A stretch of DNA of 23,888 bases from an uncultured Polycyclovorans sp. (GCA_936928855.1 CAKZHZ010000038.1:1-23888), one strand, 5' to 3'; counted from the stretch's first letter, positions 13,959 through 21,932 are shown. Numbers and translations are program-made. Notes: generated from the sequence alone by a model not told the origin.

Positions 13959-14948
13959 TCACTCCTGTGGAGGCCGAGCTTCAAGATAGGCCAGCGCCAA
14001 CCGCGCGGATTGCGTGGGGGCACGCCAACAGTTTCGCCGCACGGCCCGCAGCACGCGCTTGCGCGCTCGTCGCCGCTGTTCGCTGAGATCGACGCCCGGC
14101 ATCTCGCGCTGCAATCCGGCGAGAACCTGACGGACCAGCACTGCCAGCTGTCTTCCATCCCACGGTTCGGCGGCAAGCGTGCCATGGGTGAGGACGGTGC
14201 GCAGGGCCTCGGCAGCACGGTCATCCAAGGGGTGGTTCACCAGCCACTGTAGATACCGTCGTGCGATGGCCGCAGCGCTGGCTGCCTGCGCACGACGTCG
14301 CGACTGGCTCGCCTGCGCCGGATGAGCGCGATAGCGCAGTAACGCCTTGCGCACATTGGACAGCTGTCCGCCGTGCTGAACGATACGGCGCCAGAGATCG
14401 TAATCCTGTGCATAGCGGTACGCTTCGTCATACCCGCCGAGCCTGTGTAGCCACGCGCGCCGGATCATCGCCGCCGGATGCGGAATCGGACTGCCGCCAA
14501 TCAGCTGCCACAGCACCTCGGGCCGCGAAACCGGCGGGTGCCACGCCCCGGTGCGTACCCCATCATGATCGATGAATTCGACCGCGGCACCGATCGCCGC
14601 CAGATGTGGCTGGCGCATCAACTGCTCCACCTGTTGCTCGAACCGGTTCGGCAAGCAGACATCATCGGCATCCATGCGCGCGATCAGGTCTCCGCGCGCC
14701 AGGGCAAGCGAACGATTGAGCGACCGGGTGAGCCCTTCGGCAACGGGCTGGCGCACGACGCGCACCCGCTCATCGCGTGCTGCGTAGTCCGCCAGCAGCG
14801 CGGCAGTTGCGTCCTGAGAACCATCATCGACCACGATCAACTCGAAATCGCCGAAACCCTGCTCCAGTACGCTTTCCATCGCTTGCGCAACGAAGGGTTC
14901 ACCGTTGTGAACCGGCATGAGAACGGAGATGGCGGGGTGACGCACCAT
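13959..14948 (-). CDS. Family 2 glycosyltransferase
   Basis: A 329-residue GT-A fold inverting glycosyltransferase. The N-terminal nucleotide-sugar domain shows ISVLMPVHNGEPFV, VVDDGS (Asp41/Asp42) and the metal-binding DAD at 93-95 (ARMDADD). HPAAMIRR and QDYDLWRRI are typical of polysaccharide-building GT2 enzymes. The C-terminal 120 residues are rich in arginine and alanine and have no clear membrane helix. The acceptor and sugar cannot be told from sequence. It stands alone rather than in a polysaccharide cluster, and is followed 7 nt later by panB. Its ATG at 14948 has a poor ribosome site and faces a divergent membrane-protein gene 43 bp away. Confidence 0.9.
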   Translation of the reverse strand: MVRHPAISVLMPVHNGEPFVAQAMESVLEQGFGDFELIVVDDGSQDATAALLADYAARDERVRVVRQPVAEGLTRSLNRSLALARGDLIARMDADDVCLPNRFEQQVEQLMRQPHLAAIGAAVEFIDHDGVRTGAWHPPVSRPEVLWQLIGGSPIPHPAAMIRRAWLHRLGGYDEAYRYAQDYDLWRRIVQHGGQLSNVRKALLRYRAHPAQASQSRRRAQAASAAAIARRYLQWLVNHPLDDRAAEALRTVLTHGTLAAEPWDGRQLAVLVRQVLAGLQREMPGVDLSEQRRRARKRVLRAVRRNCWRAPTQSARLALAYLEARPPQE

Positions 14949-14991
14949 CGTCCAAGGGTAGCAGTCTGACCACAGGCCGTATCATCAGCCG

Positions 14992-15615
14992 ATGCCCGTC
15001 GATCCTCTGCTGCCACTCTGGCTCAAGCTGGCCTACAGCGCCTTCATGCTGGTGCTCGTCCCGGTGTATTGGCGGGCCTACGGCTGGACCAACTTCCTGT
15101 ACTTCTGTGACGTTGCACTGATGCTCACCTGGGTGAGCTTGTGGACCGAGCATCCCCTGCCGGCCTCCACTGCCGCCGTCGGCATCCTGGTGGCACAGGG
15201 ATTCTGGTTGCTCGACTTCGGGGTTCAGCTGACGGGGCGCCGCCTGACCGGCATGACGGCCTACATGTTCGACCAACAGCGATCACGTTTTCTACGCGGG
15301 CTGTCCTTGTTTCACGGCTGGTTACCCGTATTGCTGGTGGTGCTGGTAATGCGCCTGGGATACGACGCGCGCGCCCTGCCCCTGTGGATCGCCATCGCCA
15401 CCGTCCTGCTCCTGGTGAGCTACCGCTGGCTGCCGCCGCCCCCACCACGTGGCGATGGCCGCCCAGTCAACATCAACTACGTTCATGGCCTGTCCGAGCA
15501 GGCGGCGCAGACCTGGATGCCGCCGCGTCTGTGGCTGGCATTGACCATACTCGGCTTTCCGTTGCTGCTGTACTGGCCTGCCCATCTTCTCCTGCAGTGG
15601 ATGACAGGGGCCTGA
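14992..15615 (+). CDS. Multi-pass inner-membrane protein of unknown function
   Basis: A 207-residue protein with about five or six hydrophobic helices (near residues 10-28, 36-52, 58-76, 102-124, 128-146 and 178-202). A cytoplasm-like loop, LPPPPPRGDGRPVNINYVHGLSEQAAQTWMPP, lies between the last two. I recognise it only as similar to conserved 'membrane-associated' proteins without a known role. No signal peptide or catalytic motif is visible. The ATG at 14992 lacks a clear ribosome site. It is divergent from the glycosyltransferase and ends 12 bp from the convergent GFA-family gene. Confidence 0.75.
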   Translation: MPVDPLLPLWLKLAYSAFMLVLVPVYWRAYGWTNFLYFCDVALMLTWVSLWTEHPLPASTAAVGILVAQGFWLLDFGVQLTGRRLTGMTAYMFDQQRSRFLRGLSLFHGWLPVLLVVLVMRLGYDARALPLWIAIATVLLLVSYRWLPPPPPRGDGRPVNINYVHGLSEQAAQTWMPPRLWLALTILGFPLLLYWPAHLLLQWMTGA

Positions 15616-15627
15616 TCGGACCAACCG

Positions 15628-16038
15628 TCAGGACGGCAGCGCCGGAAACGACGGCAGCTGGTCCAATTCGCGATCCCAACCCGCTCGACTGTCCGCGAAG
15701 AGATGCGCATCCGGGCGCAGCGCAAGGGTCGAGTCCAGGCACCCCGCCGGCACCACATAGAAACCGTCGGTGACATCCTGATAGGGCAGTGCCGACCCGC
15801 AGTGCCCGCAGAAACTGCGGACGTGGCGGGTTCCCGGCAGCGAAAAACGGCGCACCTGGTCGGCACCACTCAGCCACTGCAAATCACCAGTCGGCGCGAA
15901 CAGATTGGCGGCATGCGCCGAGCCGGTGTCCTTGCGGCAATGACGGCAGTGGCAGAGGAAGAACCGGGCGAACGAGCCCTCGAAGACAAACCTCACCCGC
16001 TGGCACAGGCAGCTGCCCTGATGGGCCTCTCCCTTCAC
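15628..16038 (-). CDS. GFA-family (glutathione-dependent formaldehyde-activating-like) zinc protein
   Basis: A 136-residue protein of the GFA/CENP-V fold. Cysteine pairs typical of the family are present: GSCLC (Cys10, Cys12), CHCRHC (Cys29, Cys31, Cys34) and CGHC (Cys77, Cys80), which bind structural and labile zinc. The founding member was proposed to promote formaldehyde-glutathione adduct formation, but most homologues have no proven reaction. The GTG at 16038 is chosen because it forms a GTGA overlap with the stop of the acyl-CoA dehydrogenase gene and gives the normal family length; an upstream ATG would add an unrelated N-terminal tail. The coupling implies co-expression with the dehydrogenase. 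Confidence 0.87.
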   Translation of the reverse strand: MKGEAHQGSCLCQRVRFVFEGSFARFFLCHCRHCRKDTGSAHAANLFAPTGDLQWLSGADQVRRFSLPGTRHVRSFCGHCGSALPYQDVTDGFYVVPAGCLDSTLALRPDAHLFADSRAGWDRELDQLPSFPALPS

Positions 16039-17183
16039 CGCCCCACCAGGCTGCGGGCGATCACTTCCTTCATGATTTCGTTGGTACCGCCATAGATGCG
16101 CTGTACACGGGCATCCACCCAATCACGGGAGATCGGATACTCGCGCATGTAGCCGTAGCCGCCAAACAACTGCAGACAGGCGTCCATCACCCGGTTCTCC
16201 ATCTCGCTGGTGGCCAGCTTGATCATGGCGGCAGCCTCGACCGTGAGCTTGCCCTCGGCATAGAGGCGACAGCACTTTTCGTAGTAGGCCCGGGCAACCT
16301 CGATATCGGTTTTCACCTTGGCCAGTTCGAAGCGGGTGTTCTGAAAACTGGCGATCGCCTGGCCGAAGGCCTTGCGCTGCGTCACGTAGTCGATCGTGCG
16401 CTCAAGGGCGCCTTCCGCATGCCCGACAGCGGCGACCGCCAGCATCAGGCGCTCACGCGGCAGCTCGTCAATAAGGTGACCGAAGCCCCCGCCGATGCGG
16501 CCGAGCACGGCATCGGCCTTGAGCGGCACATCGTCAAAGAACAGTTCCGAGGTATCGGCCGCGTGCATACCGACCTTCTCCAGCTTGCGTCCCCGGCGAA
16601 AACCCGGGAGATCGGTGTCGACCAGGAACAGCGTCACCCCCTTGCCGCCCGCCTTGGGATCGGTCTTGGCGGCCACGATCACCACGTCGGCATGCTGGCC
16701 ATTGGTGATGAAGGTCTTGGCACCGTTGAGACGGTAGCCGCCTTCGCCATCCGGCAGCGCACTGGTGCGAATCGCCTGCAGGTCGGAGCCGGTACCGGGT
16801 TCGGTCATCGCCAGTGCGCCAAAGCAGTCGCCGCTGATCATGCGCGGCAGGTAGCGCTGCTGCTGCGCCTCGGTGCCCAGATGCGCGATGTAGGGCGCGA
16901 CGATGTCGGAGTGCATCATCACGTTGGTGACCAACGCCATGTACCCCATGCGCGCGGCCTCTTCTGCCACCGCGAAGGAAAACGCGATAGGGGCCTCGGC
17001 GCCCCCGAAGACACCGGGGGCATCGGCACAAAGCAGGCCAGCCTCGCCCATCCGGCGATACAGGTCGCGCGGAATCAGCGCCTCGCGCTCCCAGGCGTCG
17101 AAATGCGGCGCCACCTCATCTTCGAGGAAGCGGCGTACGGTGGCACGCCAGTCGGCGAGTTCGGATTCGGTCACATCAAACAT
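16035..17183 (-). CDS. Acyl-CoA dehydrogenase, long-chain (LCAD/ACADL) type
   Basis: A 382-residue FAD enzyme that makes trans-2-enoyl-CoA, the first step of fatty-acid beta-oxidation. Family signatures are ALAMTEPGTGSDL (124-135), the QRKAFGQAIASFQ block and QLFGGYGYMREYPISRDWVDARVQRIYGGTNEI near the C-terminus. In medium-chain enzymes the catalytic Glu lies in YEGT; here that residue is Gly (YGGTNEI), as in mammalian long-chain dehydrogenase. The alternative catalytic Glu is present at about 257 (GHAEGALERT), aligned with the LCAD base. Long or branched acyl-CoAs are thus the likely substrates. It overlaps the GFA-family gene by 4 nt and is divergent from the DUF4282-like cassette. Confidence 0.9.
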   Translation of the reverse strand: MFDVTESELADWRATVRRFLEDEVAPHFDAWEREALIPRDLYRRMGEAGLLCADAPGVFGGAEAPIAFSFAVAEEAARMGYMALVTNVMMHSDIVAPYIAHLGTEAQQQRYLPRMISGDCFGALAMTEPGTGSDLQAIRTSALPDGEGGYRLNGAKTFITNGQHADVVIVAAKTDPKAGGKGVTLFLVDTDLPGFRRGRKLEKVGMHAADTSELFFDDVPLKADAVLGRIGGGFGHLIDELPRERLMLAVAAVGHAEGALERTIDYVTQRKAFGQAIASFQNTRFELAKVKTDIEVARAYYEKCCRLYAEGKLTVEAAAMIKLATSEMENRVMDACLQLFGGYGYMREYPISRDWVDARVQRIYGGTNEIMKEVIARSLVGR

Positions 17184-17310
17184 GGCAGGACGCTCAGGAA
17201 ATTTGGATACGGATATTGTGACAGCCTGTCGCGCGGTCCACCTCATCCAACCGCAGTGGCTTCAAGCTCGACTATGCTGGGCACATAACAATCATCATTG
17301 GGAGACGATC

Positions 17311-17625
17311 ATGGCCACCACACCCCCCACTTCCGTCGGGCTGGGGCTGACCAACTTCAGTTTCAACGCCTTCGCCGGCCGACGGCTGGCTGGCGCGCTG
17401 TTCACACTCGCCTGGCTGGGCCTGTTGCTGGCGTCGATCGGGCTCGTCATCACCGGCATGTGGTTGATGGTGATCGTGGGGGGCTGGTGGTTTCTGGCGG
17501 GCGTGGGGCTCGCCTGTGTGGTGGCGCCGGTGGTCCTGATAGCCGGCCTGATGATCGTTCGCATGCTGCTGGAGGTCGGCGTGGCCATTATCGACGTGGC
17601 GGAACAGGGGCGCAGCTCGACATGA
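17311..17625 (+). CDS. Small membrane protein, DUF4282-like
   Basis: A 104-residue protein with a short hydrophilic N-terminus, two long hydrophobic segments (about 26-50 and 54-84) and a helical tail containing an acidic residue in RMLLEVGVAIIDVAEQGR. This pattern (FxxFAGRRLAG start, two helices, then R-x3-E) resembles the DUF4282 family of bacterial membrane proteins of unknown function; the match is by pattern only. The ATG at 17311 has GGGAGA 7 nt upstream. Its stop overlaps the next ATG (ATGA), so the three genes 17311-19420 are translationally coupled. A weak promoter-like pair (TTCAAG, 17 bp, CATAAC) lies upstream, in the 127-bp gap shared with the divergent acyl-CoA dehydrogenase gene. 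Confidence 0.8.
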   Translation: MATTPPTSVGLGLTNFSFNAFAGRRLAGALFTLAWLGLLLASIGLVITGMWLMVIVGGWWFLAGVGLACVVAPVVLIAGLMIVRMLLEVGVAIIDVAEQGRSST

Positions 17626-17864
17626 GCGACCCGGCACACGAGGCGGGCTGGCAGCGTCTGGAGCAGGTTCTGCGCGAGCCCCCACCCGAGGCCCTGCAGG
17701 CCCTGCAGGCTGAACAGCTCGATCAGCTGGCCACGTTGATCGAAACCGCGCGCCATCAGCAGCAGACGCAACTCAAGCGCGCGCTCGAGCGCGCCCTGCG
17801 GCACGTTCCCGGCCTGGCGCGCGGCACGGTACGACGGGTGTTGTTCCCGGAGGGGCTGTCATGA
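17622..17864 (+). CDS. Small soluble protein of unknown function (80 residues)
   Basis: An 80-residue, strongly helical, charged protein without membrane segments or a signal peptide. The middle (about 20-60) is rich in Glu, Gln, Leu and Ala in a heptad-like spacing (EALQALQAEQLDQLATLIETARHQQQTQL broken into helices), consistent with a coiled coil or helical hairpin. The C-terminus is arginine-rich (RALRHVPGLARGTVRRVLF). I do not recognise a family. Its start and stop overlap both neighbours by ATGA, strong evidence that it is a real gene that must be made together with them, probably as an adaptor between the small membrane protein and the large repeat protein. Confidence 0.75.
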   Translation: MSDPAHEAGWQRLEQVLREPPPEALQALQAEQLDQLATLIETARHQQQTQLKRALERALRHVPGLARGTVRRVLFPEGLS

Positions 17865-19420
17865 GTCGCCTCGCGCATCAGGCCGAGCTGCTCAAGCTGT
17901 CGCGCCTGCTGGACCTGTCGCCAGCGGAACTGCCCATGCTCGCCACCATGCCGCCCGCGGCGATCCGGCAGCTGCGGGAGCAGGCCACCCAGGCGGCCTT
18001 CGCCGACGACGACGCATTCTTCAAGCGCGTCGTCGCCGCGTCCCGCTTGCTGCCGGTACCCGTGCTCGCGCTGGTGGCGGAGCATGCCCTGGGGCCCCTG
18101 CTGGCCGCCCGGGTGGCCGGACAGATGGATGTGAAGCGCGGTGTCGGCATCGCCCAGCGCCTGCCTGCCGCCTTCCTCGCAGAGGTGTGCCTGCACCTGG
18201 ACCCGCATCGGACGCGCGAGCTGATCCGCGCCATTGATATCGACCTGATCGTCGATGTGGCCCTCCACCTCGCCGAACTCGACGAGCACGTCACCATGGG
18301 ACGCTTCGTCGACATCATCACCGATGAGGCGATCACCGCGGTCATCGCCGCACTGGAGGACGATGCCGACCTGCTGCACACCGCCTTCCTGGCGGAAAAC
18401 AAGGCAAGACTCGACACCGTGGTCGAGCAGCTCCCCGAAACGCGGGTGCTGTCGCTGATCCGCACTGCGGCCTCCGGCGACGATCTGTGGCCGGAGACGC
18501 TGGGACTGATGCAGCATCTCAGCCCTGAGGTGCGCGGCCGCCTCGCTGACCTGGCGGCGCGCCAGGAGGAAGACATCCTGACCAGCATGGTGCGGTCGGT
18601 GCAAACGCATGATCTTTGGGGCGAGGTACTGCCACTGCTGGCTGACATGGGAGACGACGCCCGGGCACGATTCGCCAATCTGCCCGCACTGCAGACCCCG
18701 GAGATGCTGACCGAGGTTCTGCGTGTGGCGGGACGCGACGGGGTCTGGGGCGAACTGCTGCCGCTGATCCGCCTGATGGATGACGCCGGCCGTGCCCGGT
18801 GTGCCGCCGTCGCCGCGGAACTGGATGGCGAGCAGCTGCTGCAGATCGCAGAAGCCGCCGCCGATCATCACTGCTGGCCGGAGGTGATCGACCTGCTGCA
18901 GCGGATGGATGCCGCGCCGCAAACCGATGTCATCGCACTGATCGGCCTGGCCCCCAACCGGGTGGCCGAAACCCTGGTGACCGCCGTTGAAGACGCTCAG
19001 GCCTGGGCGCTGGTCAATCAGGCCTGGTCGCGCATGAGTCAGAGCGCCCAGGCGCGCCTGCAGAGCGCGGCCGATGCACAGGGGCTCGGAGACCGCATCC
19101 GTCCCGGCGCCGGCGGCCGAGGCCCCGACCGCCGGGCCGCGGCGGCGCAAGCGCCGTCCGCAAAGAATGCCGTGGCCGTCGCTCCCGTCGGCTCAGCTGC
19201 CGACCCCGCCGTGATCACCGCCCTGGACGCCGTGCACCATCAGTTGCGCCGTCAGACGGCTGCCGTCGAGCAACTGCGCGAAGACCTGGCGATGGCGCAG
19301 GCCGATCAGCGCGGACTCCGCGGCACCCTGACGGCGCTCACCCTGGTCTCCGGCATCGCGATGGTGCTGATGGTGGCCGCCATCGCGATCCTGATCATGC
19401 TGCGGGTGCAGGGCGCCTGA
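17861..19420 (+). CDS. Tail-anchored alpha-helical repeat protein (43-residue repeats), unknown function
   Basis: A 519-residue protein with no signal peptide. Residues 1-207 are helical, reminiscent of MgtE-N-like superhelices (LDPHRTRELIRAIDIDLIVDVALHL). Residues 208-379 are four tandem 43-residue repeats of the form xxWxEvLpLLxxM-x6-R-x8-x9-LL-x9, plus a partial fifth to about 408; their tryptophans fall at 210, 253, 296, 339 and 382, exactly 43 apart. An Ala/Pro/Gly linker (410-447), a coiled coil (about 455-486) and one membrane helix (490-514) follow, with only five residues after it. This predicts a C-terminally anchored cytoplasmic solenoid scaffold. The gene overlaps the 80-residue gene by ATGA and its stop directly abuts that of the convergent lipoprotein gene. 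Confidence 0.85.
   Translation: MSRLAHQAELLKLSRLLDLSPAELPMLATMPPAAIRQLREQATQAAFADDDAFFKRVVAASRLLPVPVLALVAEHALGPLLAARVAGQMDVKRGVGIAQRLPAAFLAEVCLHLDPHRTRELIRAIDIDLIVDVALHLAELDEHVTMGRFVDIITDEAITAVIAALEDDADLLHTAFLAENKARLDTVVEQLPETRVLSLIRTAASGDDLWPETLGLMQHLSPEVRGRLADLAARQEEDILTSMVRSVQTHDLWGEVLPLLADMGDDARARFANLPALQTPEMLTEVLRVAGRDGVWGELLPLIRLMDDAGRARCAAVAAELDGEQLLQIAEAAADHHCWPEVIDLLQRMDAAPQTDVIALIGLAPNRVAETLVTAVEDAQAWALVNQAWSRMSQSAQARLQSAADAQGLGDRIRPGAGGRGPDRRAAAAQAPSAKNAVAVAPVGSAADPAVITALDAVHHQLRRQTAAVEQLREDLAMAQADQRGLRGTLTALTLVSGIAMVLMVAAIAILIMLRVQGA
18482..19084 (+). repeat. Protein-level tandem repeat, 129 bp (43 codons) per unit
   Basis: Four full units and one partial unit encode the W-centred 43-residue repeats of the tail-anchored protein. 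At DNA level the units have diverged, so the repeat is old and is kept by protein structure rather than by recent duplication. Confidence 0.8.
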
Positions 19421-21799
19421 TCAGCCGCCCCAGCCCTCGGTGGCCTCCCACATGCGCAGATAGCTCTCCACCGACGAGAACAGTGAACGCAGCGCGGTGT
19501 CGATTTCCTCGCGCGTGCGATCGTCGGTGAAGCGTTGCATGTCGGCGATCTGATCGGGATACAGGCCGTAGTGGGCCACGCCGCGTCCCTCGTAGAGGTT
19601 GAAGACGTGATCACCGGTGACCTGTGCGTCAAATTTCACGCGGCCGTCCACCGACGTGAAAGGATACAGCGGAGTCTCCGGGTCACCACTGTTGCCTGGC
19701 AATGAGGCGATGCCGTTGACGTCCGAGGCCATTCCGGTGGTGACGAGATCGCCGGTGTGGTGTCTGGCCGGCCGCTGCTCGGCGCGCAACAGCTTGTCGA
19801 CCCAGTTTGCGCGGAAGCTGGCAAAACGACTGATGGTCCCGCCCTGCGACACCAGACGATCCAGCAGTTCCTCGGAGTACAGCCAGTCGTGGCTGCTGGT
19901 GATGCCGGGATAGCCGTTGCTGGCCGCCGTCTCCAGGATGCGGTCGATCACCGAGCGGGCACTGTGGTCCACCTCGATGATCATGTTGCGGCGCATCAGC
20001 TCCTGCACCAGGAACTGGCCCAGTTCGGTGATGCCCTGCTGGTTGCACAGACCGTACTCGCTGGCAGGCACCAGCGGCGGCACCGGCAGGGCCTGACTCA
20101 GCTGACCATTGATGTACTCCAGCTGGCGCAGCAACTGATCGAAGATGCCCAGCCGGCTGGGAGCCTCCGGGGTGCCGGCGGAGTCGTCCGCGAAACTTTC
20201 AGGGCACTGCTCGTAAAGCAGCGGCGTGCCGGTTTCGGCAATGTTGCCGACATACAGCACGGTGCCGATCCCCAGCCCCTCGTCAGGCACCACGCCGCCG
20301 AAGGCATTGTCGAACTTGTGAATCGGGAAGATGTGACGGACCCCCAGCGCGTAGGCCGCGTCGAGCCGTTCCACCACGTCCTCCGGCGTGCATTCGGGAA
20401 TCCCCAGAAACTCACCACAATTGAACAGCTTGGAGATCTCGATGCCCTGCACCACCGCGAGCTTGCCATCGGCGATCACACGTCGGGCTTCGGCAGGATC
20501 CTCGACGATGCGGAACCAGCCTTCGCCGGGCCCGCCGCTCTGCGCATCGATGTAGTCCTGCATTTCCCGCAGGCGCAGCGCCTGCAAGCGCCAGTTCTCC
20601 TCGAAATCGCAGGCATTCTGCTTCTGGGGGTTGAGCTGGCACAGCACTTCGTTGCCGGTGTAGTGGTTCACCAGCAAGCGCAGCCCCCCCAGATAGGCCC
20701 GTTCGATCCAACGGTAGTAACTCTGATGATGCTGCAGCGAATTGTGCCGAGGCCAGTACGGAAAATTCGGCCAGCCTTCCGTCTGATGCACCGGCGAGCC
20801 GCCGGTGGTCACCGTCTCGACCAGCCCCAGCGCCCCCATGGGACCGTGGTTTTCCGCGCAGTCATGCAGCGCATGGTCCACGCCGAACTTGTGGAAGGGG
20901 TCGCCATAGTTCACCCGCCCGCCGATGAACTCATAGGCGGTGATGTGCGAGTGGGCATCGATATAGCCGAAGACATCATCATTGCCGTAACTGCCGGGCG
21001 CCTGCTGAAACAGCGGCACATCGCGCAGCCGCGTGGCCGGACCGCGCTTGTCAACAACTTCGGCGTTGAGCGGCGCCTCGGGATAGGGATCGCAGCCTTC
21101 AGCCGGCTGGATCACGAACTCGGTCTCAAGGCCGGCGCTGCTCGACGCGGTCAGACCCAGCACGCCCTGGGCCGTTGCCAGCCGCTGGCCGGTCACGGCG
21201 GAGGTCAGCGTAAAACGCCCCTGACCACCCTGCAGCAGGTTCCATTCGGCAAGATCGTTGGCATCGTCGACCATCCCCAGCCGCGGCCGGACATTGATGC
21301 CACCGACGACGTCACCGACATCGCCGATGGTGTCGCCGACATCGCGGATCGGACCGCTGCCCGGATCAACGAGGTCAAGCACGACCTGGGTGATGTCACC
21401 CACGCCCGCAACCAGGTACCCGACCTCCCCCACGAAGTTGCCGAGCCCATCGAGAAACTCGCCGGCGGGATCGGTGATGCCCAGCAAGGCCTTGTGGCCA
21501 TAGTCGCCCGGGGCCCGCTCGTAGTCGGACAGCATGAGATACGAGCCCAAGCGGGTGGCCTGAAAGTAGAACGGCACGGCATCGTCATGGCGGTCGACCA
21601 GGGTGTAGTCCCCTCCATCCGGCGTCAGACCGATGGCGCCGCCGTCCGCGTGCAGGGTGTAGCAGTGGCCCGCCAGACTGTAGATCGACTTGGGGGCTGC
21701 GCTTCCCGGACCGGAGAGCGAGTCAGTGCCGCCACAGGCGGCGAGCATCAGCGTGGAGCTGAGCGCGGTCAGGCTGAAATAACGCAGCAACATCGGCAT
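19421..21799 (-). CDS. Large lipoprotein: beta-trefoil-like N-terminus plus divergent M19 dipeptidase-like metal hydrolase
   Basis: A 792-residue exported lipoprotein (lipobox LAAC near residue 22). The N-terminal 240 residues look like a ricin/fascin-type beta-trefoil (LAGHCYTLHADGG; SAVTGQRLATAQGVLGL; FVIQPAEGC), interrupted by a Gly-Val-Asp-rich insert. From about 280 an amidohydrolase TIM barrel follows: DAHSH (His283, His285), VDHSA, SSHDWL and GMASDVNG (Asp693), which parallel DxHxD, DLSH, SHS and GSDFDG of M19 membrane dipeptidases. Several ligands differ from the classical enzymes, and a 60-residue Cys-containing insert is present, so the substrate is uncertain. Starts at 21799 and 21793 are both possible after AAGGGA. 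The gene stands alone, convergent with the repeat protein. Confidence 0.8.
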   Translation of the reverse strand: MPMLLRYFSLTALSSTLMLAACGGTDSLSGPGSAAPKSIYSLAGHCYTLHADGGAIGLTPDGGDYTLVDRHDDAVPFYFQATRLGSYLMLSDYERAPGDYGHKALLGITDPAGEFLDGLGNFVGEVGYLVAGVGDITQVVLDLVDPGSGPIRDVGDTIGDVGDVVGGINVRPRLGMVDDANDLAEWNLLQGGQGRFTLTSAVTGQRLATAQGVLGLTASSSAGLETEFVIQPAEGCDPYPEAPLNAEVVDKRGPATRLRDVPLFQQAPGSYGNDDVFGYIDAHSHITAYEFIGGRVNYGDPFHKFGVDHALHDCAENHGPMGALGLVETVTTGGSPVHQTEGWPNFPYWPRHNSLQHHQSYYRWIERAYLGGLRLLVNHYTGNEVLCQLNPQKQNACDFEENWRLQALRLREMQDYIDAQSGGPGEGWFRIVEDPAEARRVIADGKLAVVQGIEISKLFNCGEFLGIPECTPEDVVERLDAAYALGVRHIFPIHKFDNAFGGVVPDEGLGIGTVLYVGNIAETGTPLLYEQCPESFADDSAGTPEAPSRLGIFDQLLRQLEYINGQLSQALPVPPLVPASEYGLCNQQGITELGQFLVQELMRRNMIIEVDHSARSVIDRILETAASNGYPGITSSHDWLYSEELLDRLVSQGGTISRFASFRANWVDKLLRAEQRPARHHTGDLVTTGMASDVNGIASLPGNSGDPETPLYPFTSVDGRVKFDAQVTGDHVFNLYEGRGVAHYGLYPDQIADMQRFTDDRTREEIDTALRSLFSSVESYLRMWEATEGWGG

Positions 21800-21903
21800 T
21801 CGTCCCTTCTTCTGAGTCCAGGCCATCGCTGGCGGCAGCCGGCACCATAGAGACATTGCAGCGGCATGACATCGGTAAATCCGACCTAGGGAATCCGTCA
21901 GCC

Positions 21904-21932
21904 AAAAAAAGGGCGGCCCTTGCGGGCCGCCC
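21904..21932 (-). terminator. Rho-independent terminator after fadA
   Basis: On the minus strand, a perfect 9-bp stem (GGGCGGCCC / GGGCCGCCC, 4-base loop) is followed by seven T, about 23 nt after the fadA stop codon. Confidence 0.95.

Noticed and set aside
13952..14224. Extension of panB upstream into the glycosyltransferase gene
   Set aside because: The extra residues are the shadow of the glycosyltransferase frame; PanB similarity begins at the ATG at 13951, which has a ribosome site.
16039..16122. Upstream ATG for the GFA-family gene
   Set aside because: It would add an unrelated tail inside the dehydrogenase gene; the GTG at 16038 gives normal length and a GTGA overlap.
17756..19150. 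Long minus-strand frame (464 codons) opposite the repeat protein
   Set aside because: The plus-strand frame has coupled starts, regular repeats, a coiled coil and a membrane helix; the antisense frame has composition typical of a shadow.
19757..21850. Long open frame on the plus strand (697 codons) opposite the lipoprotein gene
   Set aside because: It is antisense to a gene with clear domains and a lipobox, has no recognisable protein family, and long antisense frames are expected at this GC content.
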